Shown piece by piece: positions 35,789-47,662 of a stretch of DNA of 64,000 bases. Each line of letters begins with the position of its first letter. Position 1 is the first letter of the stretch. Source of the DNA: Drechslerella dactyloides (lineage: Eukaryota > Ascomycota > Orbiliomycetes > Orbiliales > Orbiliaceae); NCBI GenBank assembly GCA_020064725.1, contig JAGTWJ010000011.1, positions 1,426,001 to 1,490,000 of the forward strand, written 5' to 3'. The notes below the pieces were generated by a model. The model did not search any database, was not told the DNA's origin, and was given only the letters and a program-made list of their open reading frames with translations. A program made the position numbers and the translations under genes.

Positions 35789-38700
35789 CTAAACTTCGTC
35801 ATCAGAATCCTCACCCAGCAGCTCGCCCTCGTCGTTCTCAACACTATCGTAAGCCCCGCGTGCGAACGAGCCGCGCGTTGTGTACCGCGGCCGTCTTTGG
35901 AACCTACTCGCGATCATCCTGTACACCGCGCCGAGGATCGCAGGGATGGCCACTACCACCGCCACGATCGCCGATAGCACGATGACCGGATATTTGATGA
36001 ACGGCGACTCCTCACGCCGGTCATCACCCAGGCGAATAGCACTAGAAACGAACATCCCGCGTCAGTAAACTGCACTTTCGTAACCGCAACAAATAGAGAC
36101 ACTGATAGCATAGTGAATACATACCCAAGCTTGCCGGGCCACCGCTGCCACAGAACATAACCAAGCACACCTGCCATCCCAAACGACAGAACGGTGAGGA
36201 AGAAGACCCCAACCGCACCAATCCCGCCGTGCTTCTTCTTGAACCAATCTTGCTTGCCAGGACACGGGTGCGCGCGCGTCTTGTCGAGGTTCACGCCGCC
36301 CTCCGTGTTGCACGTCGTCAGCGGGATCCGACGGTATCCCGTGACCTCGAACCACTCGTTGAGATTCGGATCTTCCAGACACGCCTTCTCGTGGTTCGGC
36401 GGCTCGAGGCCAGGCACCAGCTTGCACGTGCCATCAATCTTCATCTCGTAGTTGTAGTCGCACTCGTAGTCGTGTCGTGTGCACGTGCAGTTGTCGTACG
36501 TCTTGTGCGGCTGCGGGATCCGCCGGCCGATGAAGCACTTGTGGTCTGGGATCTTGCGCGCGTAAGCCGCCTGGTGGCCGAACAGACAGCCGTCCTCGGT
36601 CAACGGGTGCGACGGCTTCCAGATCTCAAAGTCGTCATCAGGCGAGTTGATGTCCTCGCTGAGAACGCACTTCTTGTCCGTTAGGCCGCTGAAGTCGAGC
36701 GTGTTGCCTATGAACTGGTTGGAGCCGCTTTCCTTCGCCCAGACGATGAATTTGCGGCTGGTGTCCGAAGGCACGCTAGAGATGTCGAACACGTTGACCT
36801 CTTGGTCCGAGAAAGTGTACTCGTCCCAGTTGCGTCCTTCATCGATAGTGTACAGGATGGACTTTGTGGGTTCGTTCTGCTTGACGACGACAATGATGGA
36901 ACCTTGGTCGCCGTATTCCCACATGTATGTACCTTTGTGCACTTCCGTCCAGCTTAGACCGCCGTCTCGGGTGATGAACGTGTCTCCGTCCCTCATGGGG
37001 GTGAGCTCCGGTCCGACGTTGCCTACGGCTAACATCAAACCGACAGCAGTAGCGGATGAGTACGTATGGCGCTTGTCAGCCCGTTCCGTATACCCGTGAA
37101 GATCTATCACGCCTGTCAGTATTCCGATCAAAATGGTATCAGATCAAGGTGTCACCAACTTAGAGAGCATTGATCAAGCTATTATGATAAAAGTTAGCAT
37201 TCACCGAACAATCGACTAGTATTGAGATTTTCTGTAAACTTACTCCGCCGCTGCAAGAAAAGCGCTTGCCTTGAGAGTCCTTTGCTGGAGGGGGGATCGG
37301 TTTCCATTGGCCACCGTCGTTATGCGTAATCATGGACTTGTACTTCTTGCTAGCACCCGTATTCACCTGGTCGATATTGGTAACGACATTCGCAAGCGCA
37401 ACGCCTTCCAATCCCTGCATCCGCTCGAAATCCACGTATCCATCCTCATCTCGGTTGACGTTCGGCAGAGACATGACATAGTCGGTTCCATTAGAATTCG
37501 ACTTCAGAATCGCGCCGTACTCCTTCCCAGTCGCATCGTTGACAGTAACATGGAGGTAGATAGCGTGTGTGATGCTCTCCAGAACAGTGTACGCGTGTTG
37601 ATGAGGTACCTCGAATCCTGGTGGGAACTGGGCCTCCGCGAAGGTCTTGCCGTCCAAGGAAGCCATAACCTTCAACGTGTTCCGCTTATCATCCACAACG
37701 GCGACGTTGATGAACTCTTCCATGGTCGCGAAGCCCTTGATTCCTGTGAACGCAACGGTTTCCTTAGTAAAGAATTGATCGCTGGTAACAAGCTCCAAGC
37801 CGCTTTGCGTGTCGTCGTTGGCGTAACGCTCGCAGAAGATCATGTTCTTGTCGAGATTCTTCTTGTCCATGTAGTTGTTCGCAATCCACCGGCAGTACCG
37901 CACGTACCCGAGCAGCGTCTTCCAGCCGTCGGTTTCGTCAGTAGTGTAGTATGCTACGGCGTGGCATTCAGTTCCCGGGCAGTCTTTCTGCGTAGTCCAG
38001 ATCATGTAGTCCTTGTGGAGCGGGTGGAAGTTGATGACGTCGACCCCCAGACTGTTTGGTGGACCAGGCGCTTTGAACGTGTTGAAGGTCTTGCCTCGGT
38101 CATGGGTGTAAATGACCTCCTCGGATGGTGTGATAAAGTAAACGCGGTCATGGATATACGGGTTGGGATAGATGGCTACGATTTCCTTGCCCTTGAGCGC
38201 GGAGGGCTGTTCCCAGTCGTTGCCTTGGTTGAACGTCATCCAAATCGCGCCGTCTCTAGTCCGAATGACAACAGTCTGTGGGTTTTCGCATGTTAGCTGG
38301 GCTATGTGAGGAAATCAGAAGGTACCAGGGACGCACCTCATCATCGCCGCTCGATGTCTCTGCCCGCTCAATATAGAACTGTTCCACGTAAATATCACCC
38401 GGGAAGCTCTTCGACTTGTGTGTGATTTTTCCGGATGATGGCGGGGGAGTTTTGACTACTCGTAGCGTTAGTATACGTACCACTTTTCAACGAAATAGAT
38501 TAATGATCACTTACTATCGTCGCAGGAGCGCTCGATCTCCTCGTCCAGGGCCTCACCACCGGTCTTTTCGCAGTTGTCGCCAGGAATAAGACGGTAGCCG
38601 CTGGGACCCTTGAATTTATCCGTGGGTTTCGAACACTTGCCCTTGTCATCAAATTTGGCTCCGACGGGGATACACTCTTTGGTGATATCGCCGTCCTTTC

Positions 38701-40760
38701 TGGCGAAGTTGAGGTCGCATTCGTAATCTTCTGCGGTACACTTGCATACTTCCTTCTCTGGCATTTGTTCCTTATAGAGCGTGTTGACGTTGCAGTCTGC
38801 GCCCTTCTTCCTTCTCCAATAAAACTGCTTATGACCAAGAAGACAGTCTGGGTCGCCTTTCTCGTCAACTCTGGCATACCATTTCTCGAAGTCTCCCTTG
38901 CCGGACTTGTCCTCTTTGCAAGTTCTGGACCGGATGTCAGAGAAATCAAGCTGTATGATATAGTACCGCTTGCCTTCTTTGTTGGCTTCCCCAGATCCGA
39001 CCAAGGTAAACTTCATGGATGTGCTATCGGGTGTTGTCGTCAGAAGTTTCGCCCGGATGGTCATTCCGAGTTCGATTTCTTCCCACTTCTCGCCGTGATC
39101 CAATGAATATGCGATTTTGTTCGTCTTCCCCTCGTCGTCAATAGCGACGAGGATGGATCCCTGGTCGCCAAACTCGTACTTGTGAGCGCCCTCTCGAGCC
39201 TTCTTCCATGTTAGGCCAGCGTCTTCTGAGACATAAAGGTCGCCATCGTTATAATCTCGCAGAGAATCCCCAGTGTTTCCAACACCCATCACGAGCCCAG
39301 GAGCCGGGCTCGAAAATACGCGTCCGATATTAGACAAATCGGAAACGGAGTGGAGATGCAGGTCTTTGCCGTCGGCCTTCAGGCCCTTCCAGGTCCGTCC
39401 GTTATCGAAGGAGATCCTAGACTGTACGACTTTTTTACCCGAGTGCGAATTTGCGAGGTCTTTGGCATTCGCTACGATGTTTGCTAGGATGATTCCCTCG
39501 ATGTTCAGGATGGACTCCCAATCCACCAGGCCCCGGCTGTTGCGATTTGTGTTCTCCAAGATCCGGACAAACTGCGTACCCTTAGAGTTGCTGGCGAAGA
39601 GTGAACCGACGGCGTTCGAAGCCTTGGTTGTCAAGACATCAACCTGTAAACTCGACGGCATAGATTCGAGGATCGTATAAGCATCCTGCTCCACCTTGCC
39701 GTTCGAGCTTGGGAACTCTGCTCTCTCCCAATCCTTTGCGTTACTGCTAATGAAACTGCACACATTCTGGTCAGCGATGGAGTCTATAACTGGGTGCACG
39801 TTGCAATCTTACAGGGCCATTTCTGTTGTCCCGCTGCTCTTGACGGCGACAATAAGGAACGTCTGCACGACCGCGATGCCGGTAACGCCTTGATATGTGC
39901 TTTGGCCATCCAGTTTTGGTTCTGCTCCGCCATCTAGACCGCCACTGAAGTAGCTCTGGGATATGTAGAGCCGGCGCTGCTCAGATACATAAGGGTCTTT
40001 GCCGTTGACGATACAAAGGACGGTGTCGTCGGTTGCTGAGTTGAACGTTTTTGACGAATGGGCGAAGGCGCAGCCGTGCGTGTTGGTGAGGAGCTTTTTC
40101 GGTGGTGTTCTGAAGTTATCTTTCGTATAGTAGGCCTATTAATTGAAATACTGAGTTAGCTATATGGCCGGTTTGTTAACGATCGAATGTGTGCCTGATT
40201 ACCTCTTGAAGGCAGGCGCCCATGATCACCTCGAACTCGTCCTCGCAGTACTGTGTCAGTAGGATGACATAGTCGGCTTTCCCAGAGTGGAAGTTCATGG
40301 CCGCCAAGGGAGCTTGTTGGTTGCTTGGGAGGTTGACGGATTCCCATTGTTCCCACGATTTACCGCGGTTTTCCGTCTTGAAGTGTTTGGTGCCGGTGGT
40401 GAGTATGTAGCCTTTCGAGCTATCGAACGGATGTTGGTAGACGTCCCAACCGGTTCCCTTCCCTTCCAGTACTGTATCCCATGTCGCGCCGGCGTCGCCG
40501 GATCGGTAGATGATGCCTGCAGCTGAGTCGAAGCTCAGTATATCCTTACACGCGACGATGACGCACCGCGTTAGCTAAGAAAACTCGCAGAAGAGGCCGT
40601 ACAGCAAAGAAAAACTCACCGGGCTGTCCTCAAAGTAAAAGTACTCCAGCGGCAGGTGCTCGAACGCCGTTGTTTTGACGCCGACTTTGGTTTCCGCCTG
40701 CACGTCTGGCACGATACCCAGCAGCGCTACCAGGAACGGTAGGCTTCGCAAGAGCCTCAT
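35789..40760 (-). CDS. VPS10: Vacuolar protein sorting/targeting receptor Vps10 (sortilin family)
   Basis: Nine exons (40760-40620, 40574-40203, 40135-39813, 39755-38515, 38458-38337, 38275-37244, 37178-37160, 37103-36125, 36041-35789) join in frame to about 1493 residues, the usual length in moulds. A signal peptide covers about residues 1-22 (MRLLRSLPFLVALLGIVPDV). Two Vps10 beta-propeller domains follow, each with repeated sortilin Asp-box motifs (SFDNGRTW, SEDAGLTW, THDRGKTF, TRDGGLSW). Each ends in a Cys-rich module (CKCTAEDYECDLNFAR; CTCTRHDYECDYNYEM). Two hydrophobic spans follow (GVFFLTVLSFGMAGVLGYVL; VIVLSAIVAVVVAIPAILGA). The cytosolic tail is acidic (YDSVENDEGELLGEDSDDEV). The protein cycles between Golgi and endosome and delivers carboxypeptidase Y and other vacuolar hydrolases. 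Exon 7 is a 19 nt microexon restoring CSLNLHGYTE. The exon 5 start could be 38455 instead, dropping one residue. Confidence 0.95.
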
Positions 40761-43217
40761 CTTGACGGTTGGACGCCCTCTGCCGCCAGCGCCGAAGGGA
40801 GTATCCGGATGTAGATGGCCGTGATGGTGTTTATGGTGATTTTGGCGATGCCCGCGGTGAAGGGGGTGCGATGGTATGTACGGATGTGTGTGTCCGTATG
40901 ATGCGTGCGAGCTGACGTGAAGGAAACGCTACGTTACGTTACGGGGTATCGATAGCCTGCGGAACGGAACTGAAGCGTGTTCGTAATCCACCCGCTAACT
41001 ACGCCACAAATGGGAATGGGATTCGAGATGCGAGCAAACAGCGACGGGGATCTGGCGGACCGGCGAGCGAACGGGTCCTGCTGGGAGGCTCGAACGTCAG
41101 CGAGCAACGGCGGGTCGGTGTATACGTATTCGAGGCTGGAGATTGAGCATGAGCCGCGTAACCGTGAGATCGAGTGTGAGAGAGTGAGAGAAAGGGAGGG
41201 TGAAGAGTGGCGGGTTTGGGCGAGCGAGTGAGCAAGAAGGACGAGGGGCTATTGTAGTCCGATCAGGATCAGGCTCCGGTCGGAATGGCGAGCTGGGACG
41301 TCTGACTGCTTGCGTGTCCCAGCGGATGGATGGATCGAGATGCGCAGACGGTTTGCGGTTGTGGCCACAGCCTCGCGGGCAAGCTGAAGCCTGTCGTAAT
41401 CACGGCGGGGGGCCAACAACGCGCAAACGCTATCGCGAACGACCGCTTTCGAGGCAATTCGGGTTCCAGTTCCAGTTAAACGTTTCGCTCTTTTTTTAAC
41501 CCGTAGGCGTCTGCCACGGAGAGATATCGCTGCCAAATATAAAAAGGGTATCTGCTAGTAGGTCGCAGTGAATACTATGCATGCACGGGAGGAGTCTCCT
41601 TGCACGAGAAGGGCGCGGCGGATGCAATGTATGTATAATGGAACGCAGCAGCATAAAAGCACAAGACCACGGCGCATATGGCCAGGTGGTCAGAATATAG
41701 AAACACCAAGCGCAAATGCAAACGCTAGCACTAGGACATAATTTATCCTACCGATATGCAGGAGAGATCTGGCGCCACCTGGAGACAAGCAGGCACTCTG
41801 AAAAGCAGGCACGAAGTATGGTACGACACTCTAATTGCAACTGTTGTTACCCAATATAACAACCTCAGGTTTCTTTACCGGATGTCTATATCGAGCGGAC
41901 GGGTACGAGCGCTAGCGATATAAGGGCGTCTCAACTGGTCGGGACAGTCTAGTATTTTGTGCAACGGTGACCAACAAACACCAATTCTAAACCGATTGAA
42001 TCTTCATGCGGCCTCTCTCCTAAATTGCAAGCTGGTGTTTAAATTTGGCGGGCCTTGCCGGCTGCACGTCGGACTGTTCGAAGGTAGCGTGGACGTTCGA
42101 ATAATTAACCTGCAGCTGGAGCTATATGTTCCTGTCTGTCGTGCAAGTAGTATGTAGTGCCGGCTGTGGCGTCCTTGGCTGGGGACATCCAGGCACACTT
42201 CCCACAGCTCTCCAGAGAAGCTAGAGACCGACGACGACACTGCTCGTTTCGGGTCCCGGGCTTCTTAGCTGTGCCAACAGAGTCTCAGCATGGATTACTA
42301 CTCGCGACGAAACAGCAAGCCAGGGCCCATGGCATCGTAACCCGCCGAATGTAACAAACAGCTAGGTAGTTCGATATTGTACGGCGCAGCGATGAACATC
42401 TTTGGTTGGTCCGGAGCAGGTACCTTCTAGCTAAGCCTAGGTAACTTGCCACCTCCGGACTTGGCCACCTTGCAAGCTCGCCAGGCTATGGATCCCGATG
42501 AATATGTCGGTGGTACAAAGTGTGTACGTACGTACACTCATAGATTCAGATAGCCGGTGTATGTACATGTACTGGCAGCACGTACATATCAGCCTTAGTA
42601 GAGGAATCCTAGGAGCCGTTTGGCGTTCTCGACCCATGGATCCAAACCTCGGTGCCTTTTATAATCCTTCGCAAGGATGTATAAATCCACGATTGGTCGG
42701 GCCTGCATGCATGCGCGTGCACATCGATCGATACATCTATACATGCATGCATGTGCAATCATTGGATTATATCTCCAGACGGACCCACAACGAGATATTA
42801 TTATGCATCAAGATGGCGAATCTACCATGCGAGAGAGCCTGGACCAGTAACCTTGGCACAATATTTATATGGAAAGGGTATCATATATATTACATAGTCG
42901 TACTTGGGATCAATATACACAAAAGTCGGAGTAAAGCGGGGAAATTATATCCGCGAAGTTTAAGCTCGAAACCCCAGATACGTGCGTCCGAAGCCAACGT
43001 ACTCCAGACAATAACGTGTGGATGAGCGAGTCGGTGTGTGGGAGTGAGAGGAGATGCATACGAGCTCAAGGGATTTCAAAAGGAGGAGAAAGATGCTACT
43101 CAGACGCCAGATAGGAACAACAAGCCAAGTCAGTACGCATCGAAATCTCACATAAAGACGAACTGAATATACCCAATGGCCTCGACACCATACTTAAATC
43201 ACCGTGACATCAGATAC
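40761..43217. other. intergenic 2.5 kb
   Basis: Left part is the VPS10 promoter and leader, GC-rich with purine-rich runs near 41150-41240. The right part is the 3' side of the dihydrofolate synthetase gene and contains AT-rich palindromic tracts such as the catgcatgcatg run near 42715-42755. No coding frame is credible. Confidence 0.45.
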
Positions 43218-44629
43218 CTATAAAACCTTGCTCAATCTTGTAACATCACCAGCAAGATACCTACCGTCCGTCCAACAGTTAGCCATACCCACATTCACAC
43301 CACGGAAGACGAGGGACGAATATCGACTTACAAGCTTCCAGCAATCACGATGGGCCCCTCACACCCAACCTCGCAGCTCCACTGCACCGCGCCCTTCAAG
43401 TCCGCGCCCCAACTCCTCACCAGGCCCTTCGGCCCGACCAGCTTCTCGGCCTCCTTGGCAAGCGCCGCCGACTCCGTCGGCTTGACCCACGGCATCCCGT
43501 CCACGGGGCCGAACTCAACCGTGCTCACCACATCCCCCTCCCTCAGGAACTGGCCGAGGATGCTTGCCGCGTCCTTCCCATGACTGATACCCACCACCCA
43601 TGTGACGTTCCGCTGCTTGATCCGTATCCGTAGATTCTCATCGACAAACTGCGCGAGCGCCTCTGCCGCCTCGGGATTATGCGCGCCGTCGATGATCATC
43701 TCCTGCTTTTTGCCAATGGACGACTTGACCGTGATCCACTGCAGCCGGCCCGGGTTCTTCGCCTGCGAGACACCGCGCATGACGGCCTCCGCTGTGATTT
43801 GTGGGTATGTCTTCGCGGCAACGGACAGTGCGTGGATCGCGCAGGCGAGGTTGTAATGCTGGTACTTGCCCAGCAGCGAGGGTGTGTAGCTCTGTAACCC
43901 GAACGCCGGCGTCTTTATCGTCACGAGCGTCGGGCTCGTCGATGCCATCGGCGCTGGCTTGTCGCTGGGCACCTTCGCAACATCGGGTCCGACATCGTCC
44001 ACCTCTGATTCCGGCTCCGGCGCTGCGAGAATCAGCTCCCCGGCTCCGACTTCCTCCTTCACCTCTTGTATAGCCTTCAGCGTGCTCTCTGCGTTCGACG
44101 CGTCAATGATGCACGGCGCCCCTGGCTTCATGATCCCGGCCTTCTCCCGTGCAATCTTCTCGATCGTGTCGCCGAGGAGATCGGTATGGTCCATCCCAAT
44201 CTTCGTTAGGACCGTAACGACAGGATCCCGGACGATATTCGTCGCATCGAGCCGTCCGCCCAACCCGACTTCCACGACCGCCAGCTCGACCTTCTCGCGA
44301 CTGAATATTTCGAACGCCGTGGCCGTGAGAACCTCGAACTCCGTCGCACCGATATTCCCGTCCTGGTTGCGCTTCTTCACCGCGGCTTCCGTCTCGTGGA
44401 AAAGCGCCGAGTCGACCGTCTTCTCGTTCAGCACGATCGAGTCCCACCGGTCGAGCAGGTGTGGCGACGTGAACCGCCCCGTACGAATCCCGCTGCTGGC
44501 GAGCGCGGAGGAGACGTATGCACAGACCGAGCCCTTGCCATTGGTGCCGGCGACGTGCAGCGCCCGCCAGGTGAACGCCGCGCCGGGCAGCAGCTTGATG
44601 ATGCGGGAGAGAGCGAGGTCGATGCCCAT
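43218..44629 (-). CDS. FOL3: Dihydrofolate synthetase (Fol3/FolC family)
   Basis: Two exons (44629-43332 and 43260-43218) give 446 residues. The Mur-ligase-type P-loop is HVAGTNGKGSVCAY (GTNGKGS at 28-34). Then come GIRTGRFTSPHLLDRWDSI, VVEVGLGGRLDATN, KIGMDHTDLLGDTIEKIAREKAG and the C-terminal MIIDGAHNPEAAEAL. GTNGKGS, rather than the GTKGKGS of fungal folylpolyglutamate synthases, and the short length point to dihydrofolate synthetase, which adds glutamate to 7,8-dihydropteroate using ATP in folate synthesis. The second exon supplies LYLAGDVTRLSKVL, completing the conserved AGSLYL end; the first frame alone stops one codon after AGSL. An Ala/Pro/Glu/Asp linker (EPESEVDDVGPDVAKVPSD) is an insertion in the middle domain. 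Confidence 0.92.
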
Positions 44630-45257
44630 TGTGGCGGCTTGAGGCGCTCTGACTCACTCTCTTGGATTGTCGGCAAGGCTGGCCTCTGCGTAGGTGAGGG
44701 GCCGGCGGCGAGGGGATTGCGATGAATGGGAGTGGAGGGGCGGTTGGGTGTATCGGCAGGTAGGCGGCGGGGTGAGGTTAGATTCTTCCCAAGAATTTCG
44801 CGTGGCGAGGCGTTTGCATTTCCTATCTTGCTCGTCAACTTTTCGTTTCGGACATAACCTTGAGAATGGAGAAAAAATTGACCGAAAGACCAGCGAACGA
44901 ACGATGGAGCCAATCAGGGTGAAAGCATTTCAGTCGGTATCCTGCGATATCAATCTCCTCCTGGTTTTCGCCGGCTCTGATTTTGTTGTCGTCTGCGACT
45001 TACGTCAAACAAAATTGTTTGTCTACCAAATATCAGACCATGTGCCAGCATCGTGCCGGGGTAGCGGGGCGTCAATTGGCATGAACCGGGATTAACTGGA
45101 TGAAAGTCGGCATTGTTTGATCTTAGCGTGGGGGATTCGGTGCATTTATTAATATCAGCTTGTGTAGTGGTCATAGACATTCTTCAGCTATAATTCAAAG
45201 CTGGAGTTTGCATTTCCCTGGCTTCTATTTGTATATTTCCTATGCTCCATGGTATGT
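44630..45257. other. intergenic 0.63 kb
   Basis: Space between the start of the dihydrofolate synthetase gene and the 3' end of the next minus-strand gene. It must contain the promoter of the former and the transcript end of the latter. No open frame is credible. Confidence 0.5.
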
Positions 45258-46919
45258 TTAGAACCTCTCCAGCCATCCAGCTTTCCATTCTCCCCAAATC
45301 CTCAGATCTCTTGGCAGACTGCTATTCCCATCCTCCATCAACTTTGCAAATGTCCTGTATATGGCAAACGGCAAATACACTGATTCGATATCACCCAAGC
45401 TCTCTATCGTACTCTTCGATGTCAAAACCTGATAGTAGACCTTCATCGCCCTCGTGGCCGTCGGCTTCCCCGTCCTCGTTACTACTGTACTCGGATTGAA
45501 GACCCAGATATGCACACCCTCGTCCACTTCCTCAACTCTCGTCGCAGAGCCATCCAGATGTTGCTGGGCGAGAATACTCGCGCCGGGTCTTACAAGTAAC
45601 TTGCGCTGCCCGGTCGTGTTAACCAATGCCAGCAACTGCGCTGACAGCCACTGGAGCATGGTGTAGCTCTCCAAATCACGGGAATCTTCACCGCGATCCT
45701 CAAACCCAAGCGCCAGCGACCATTTCATCAGCCTGACACCGTCCGCCTTCGCGTCGACGATTCCAAGCGGCAAACCGCACCCTTGGCAAACTACTGTTTC
45801 CGCTTCGTTCTTCCCTGCTGATTGCTGATGTAATCGTCAGTACCTCTTCAACATAAAAAGGAACCTCCACGGATATGATCCATAGACAGCAACGGCCACA
45901 GGCAGGCCAAGCCAATCGAGTAATGTCTTCGCATATCCCGCATCATATAGGGTCCTCCAGCAAATCAAGAAAATTGCAGCAGGCGAAACAGGATACGGCC
46001 ACCCAAGTCTTCCACCACAGCTAGGGAACCCGCGCAACGTCGAGCCCCCATCCGCCGGAACCGCTCTTCCGAGGGTTTCCAGCATCAAAAAAAAGCAAGA
46101 GAGGTCACGAAGGCTATAGCTGCAGTGTACGCGAAGCTCGGTATGGTGGGGTCCATCTTGGACGACTGTATCGGTGATTTAAAGTATTGAGAATAATACG
46201 TATGTGCGACGTATGTACGTACGTACGTGCCGTATGACCTTGATCACCTTCTTGCCGTCCGCGGGCTGGCCGGATGGGCTGCCTGGATTGGGCGGTAGAG
46301 TGGGTTGCGTGTGTATGTATGTAGGTGCGCGTGGGGTCCTTACCTCATCGACGCTCTCGCAGTCGTCCTTGCACAGCAGGAAATACATCGGATCGACGAG
46401 TCCAACGGTTTGTTCTGCCGCTATCCTGCCCACGGATGCATACTTGCCACTACCGTCGTCGGCGTGGCCCTTTTCGTCGTGCGGTTTATGACAGTGCCAC
46501 AGGTCCATCAGGTCGGCCCAGGCCTCCGAAGGGAGGTTCTTCCATTTCTGGATCCGCTGCGCCGGGACAAGCCGTGTAGCACAGATCGCGCAGTGGATCG
46601 AGACCTCAGGGCGTAACGTCGATGCATCCCACGGCACAGGCGGTGACGTAGTGAGAGGCTCGAGGGAGGCGATCGAAGTCTGCAAGGCCGGCAGCCTGTA
46701 CGATGTTGATGGCGCCGGAAACTTTGACGGACAGTCAACCTGCGTCGGTAGGATGATGTGTGAGGTCTCAGTGCCAAACGCGACGGTCAGGGCACGGCGG
46801 GAGGGGTGGAGAGTGACAGCTGTCGGCTGTCGGTGGCCGGAAGCATCTTGGCTGTCGATGCTGACGGAAACCTGCTTGATGTTGGAGAGTAGTTCGCAAA
46901 AGTAGAGCAGTTCCGGCAT
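45258..46919 (-). CDS. E2-binding HECT_2-domain protein (UBE3D-like)
   Basis: Two exons (46919-46344 and 45824-45258) give 380 residues, starting MPELLYFCELLSNIKQV. The family signature LPSEAWADLMDLWHCHKPH is present. Upstream is a Cys pair (CAICATRL), then CKDDCE, and in exon 2 another Cys pair (CQGCGLPLG) followed by GVRLMKWSLALGF. The C-terminal half (SYTMLQWLSAQLLALVNTTG ... VWVFNPSTVVTRTG ... VYYQVL) also fits. The animal relative binds ubiquitin-conjugating enzyme UBE2C and acts as an E3-like protein; a role in ubiquitin signalling is inferred here. The intron is 519 nt, unusually long for this window. It was set by phase: GATGAG before GTAAGG joins ACATCAG before CAATCAGCAGGG and leads straight into VVCQGCG. 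Reading through instead gives an unrelated tail. Confidence 0.82.
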
Positions 46920-47662
46920 CAGGCGTCTTACGCCTTGGTAGAGCCGAGGCTCACGATCGCGTGCGGTTGAGGCTATTCGTGGAAGCAAGAGGTTGGTTGG
47001 TGCGGAGCGAAGCAATTTTTTTGTGTGTGTGGTGGAGGGATGACCAGCGTGCCAGGGAATTACCCGTTCGGGCAGCCCCACTAACCGCAACCGAAACCGC
47101 TGTCCGCCATTCGTCGGCGGGATTCAACAATCCGTGTGGACGTTCCGAATCCAACAGCTCCAAGCCTACCAAACGGTCTCGCAAGTTCACGACAGCTGCG
47201 CCTGCCACGCAGCTCTGCAAGGTGGTTCCAAACGAACACCGCCATTGCAGTACTAGGTTGGATTAGTACGGTCCTCCCAGCCGGAAATCATGCGGATTTG
47301 ATGCCACCGCTCCCCTGGTCGGTATTTCAGCGTCTTGACATTTCAAGATTATGACGTCTCGAGCCTCCTTTTGACGAAAACCATCATACACGCACAGTAC
47401 GTTAACTGATCAGCCAAACGTTATCTTCCTTGCCTTTGTTCCTTGCTGGCGGCTGCCGCCCGTTTAATATCCTTAATATCATCTTTATTTTATTAAAAGG
47501 AGCTCGAGTCGCTGGTTCCTATTCATCCCCTGCAAGATGCGGCTTCTAAGTATTCCAGATCTCTTAGTCCACGTAGTCCTTTTCCAGCGCTGCATAAGCT
47601 TCGTGATCCCACAGTCTCTAGAACACCAGAAACATTCACATAACGGTCAACTTACCCTCAAC
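46920..47662. promoter_or_regulatory. divergent intergenic region (two promoters)
   Basis: This 743 nt stretch separates the starts of the HECT_2 gene (-) and the questin-oxidase-like gene (+), so both promoters lie here. An in-frame ATG at 47537 could extend the plus-strand protein by 42 residues. No operator can be named. Confidence 0.45.

Noticed and set aside
44694..45095. 133-codon plus-strand frame upstream of the dihydrofolate synthetase gene
   Set aside because: Biased composition, no domain, and it lies antisense to the expected promoter.
46179..46343. Read-through C-terminus of the HECT_2 exon 1
   Set aside because: The sequence after DDCESVDE is low-complexity and stops, while splicing to 45824 continues into the conserved Cys pair and C-terminal half.
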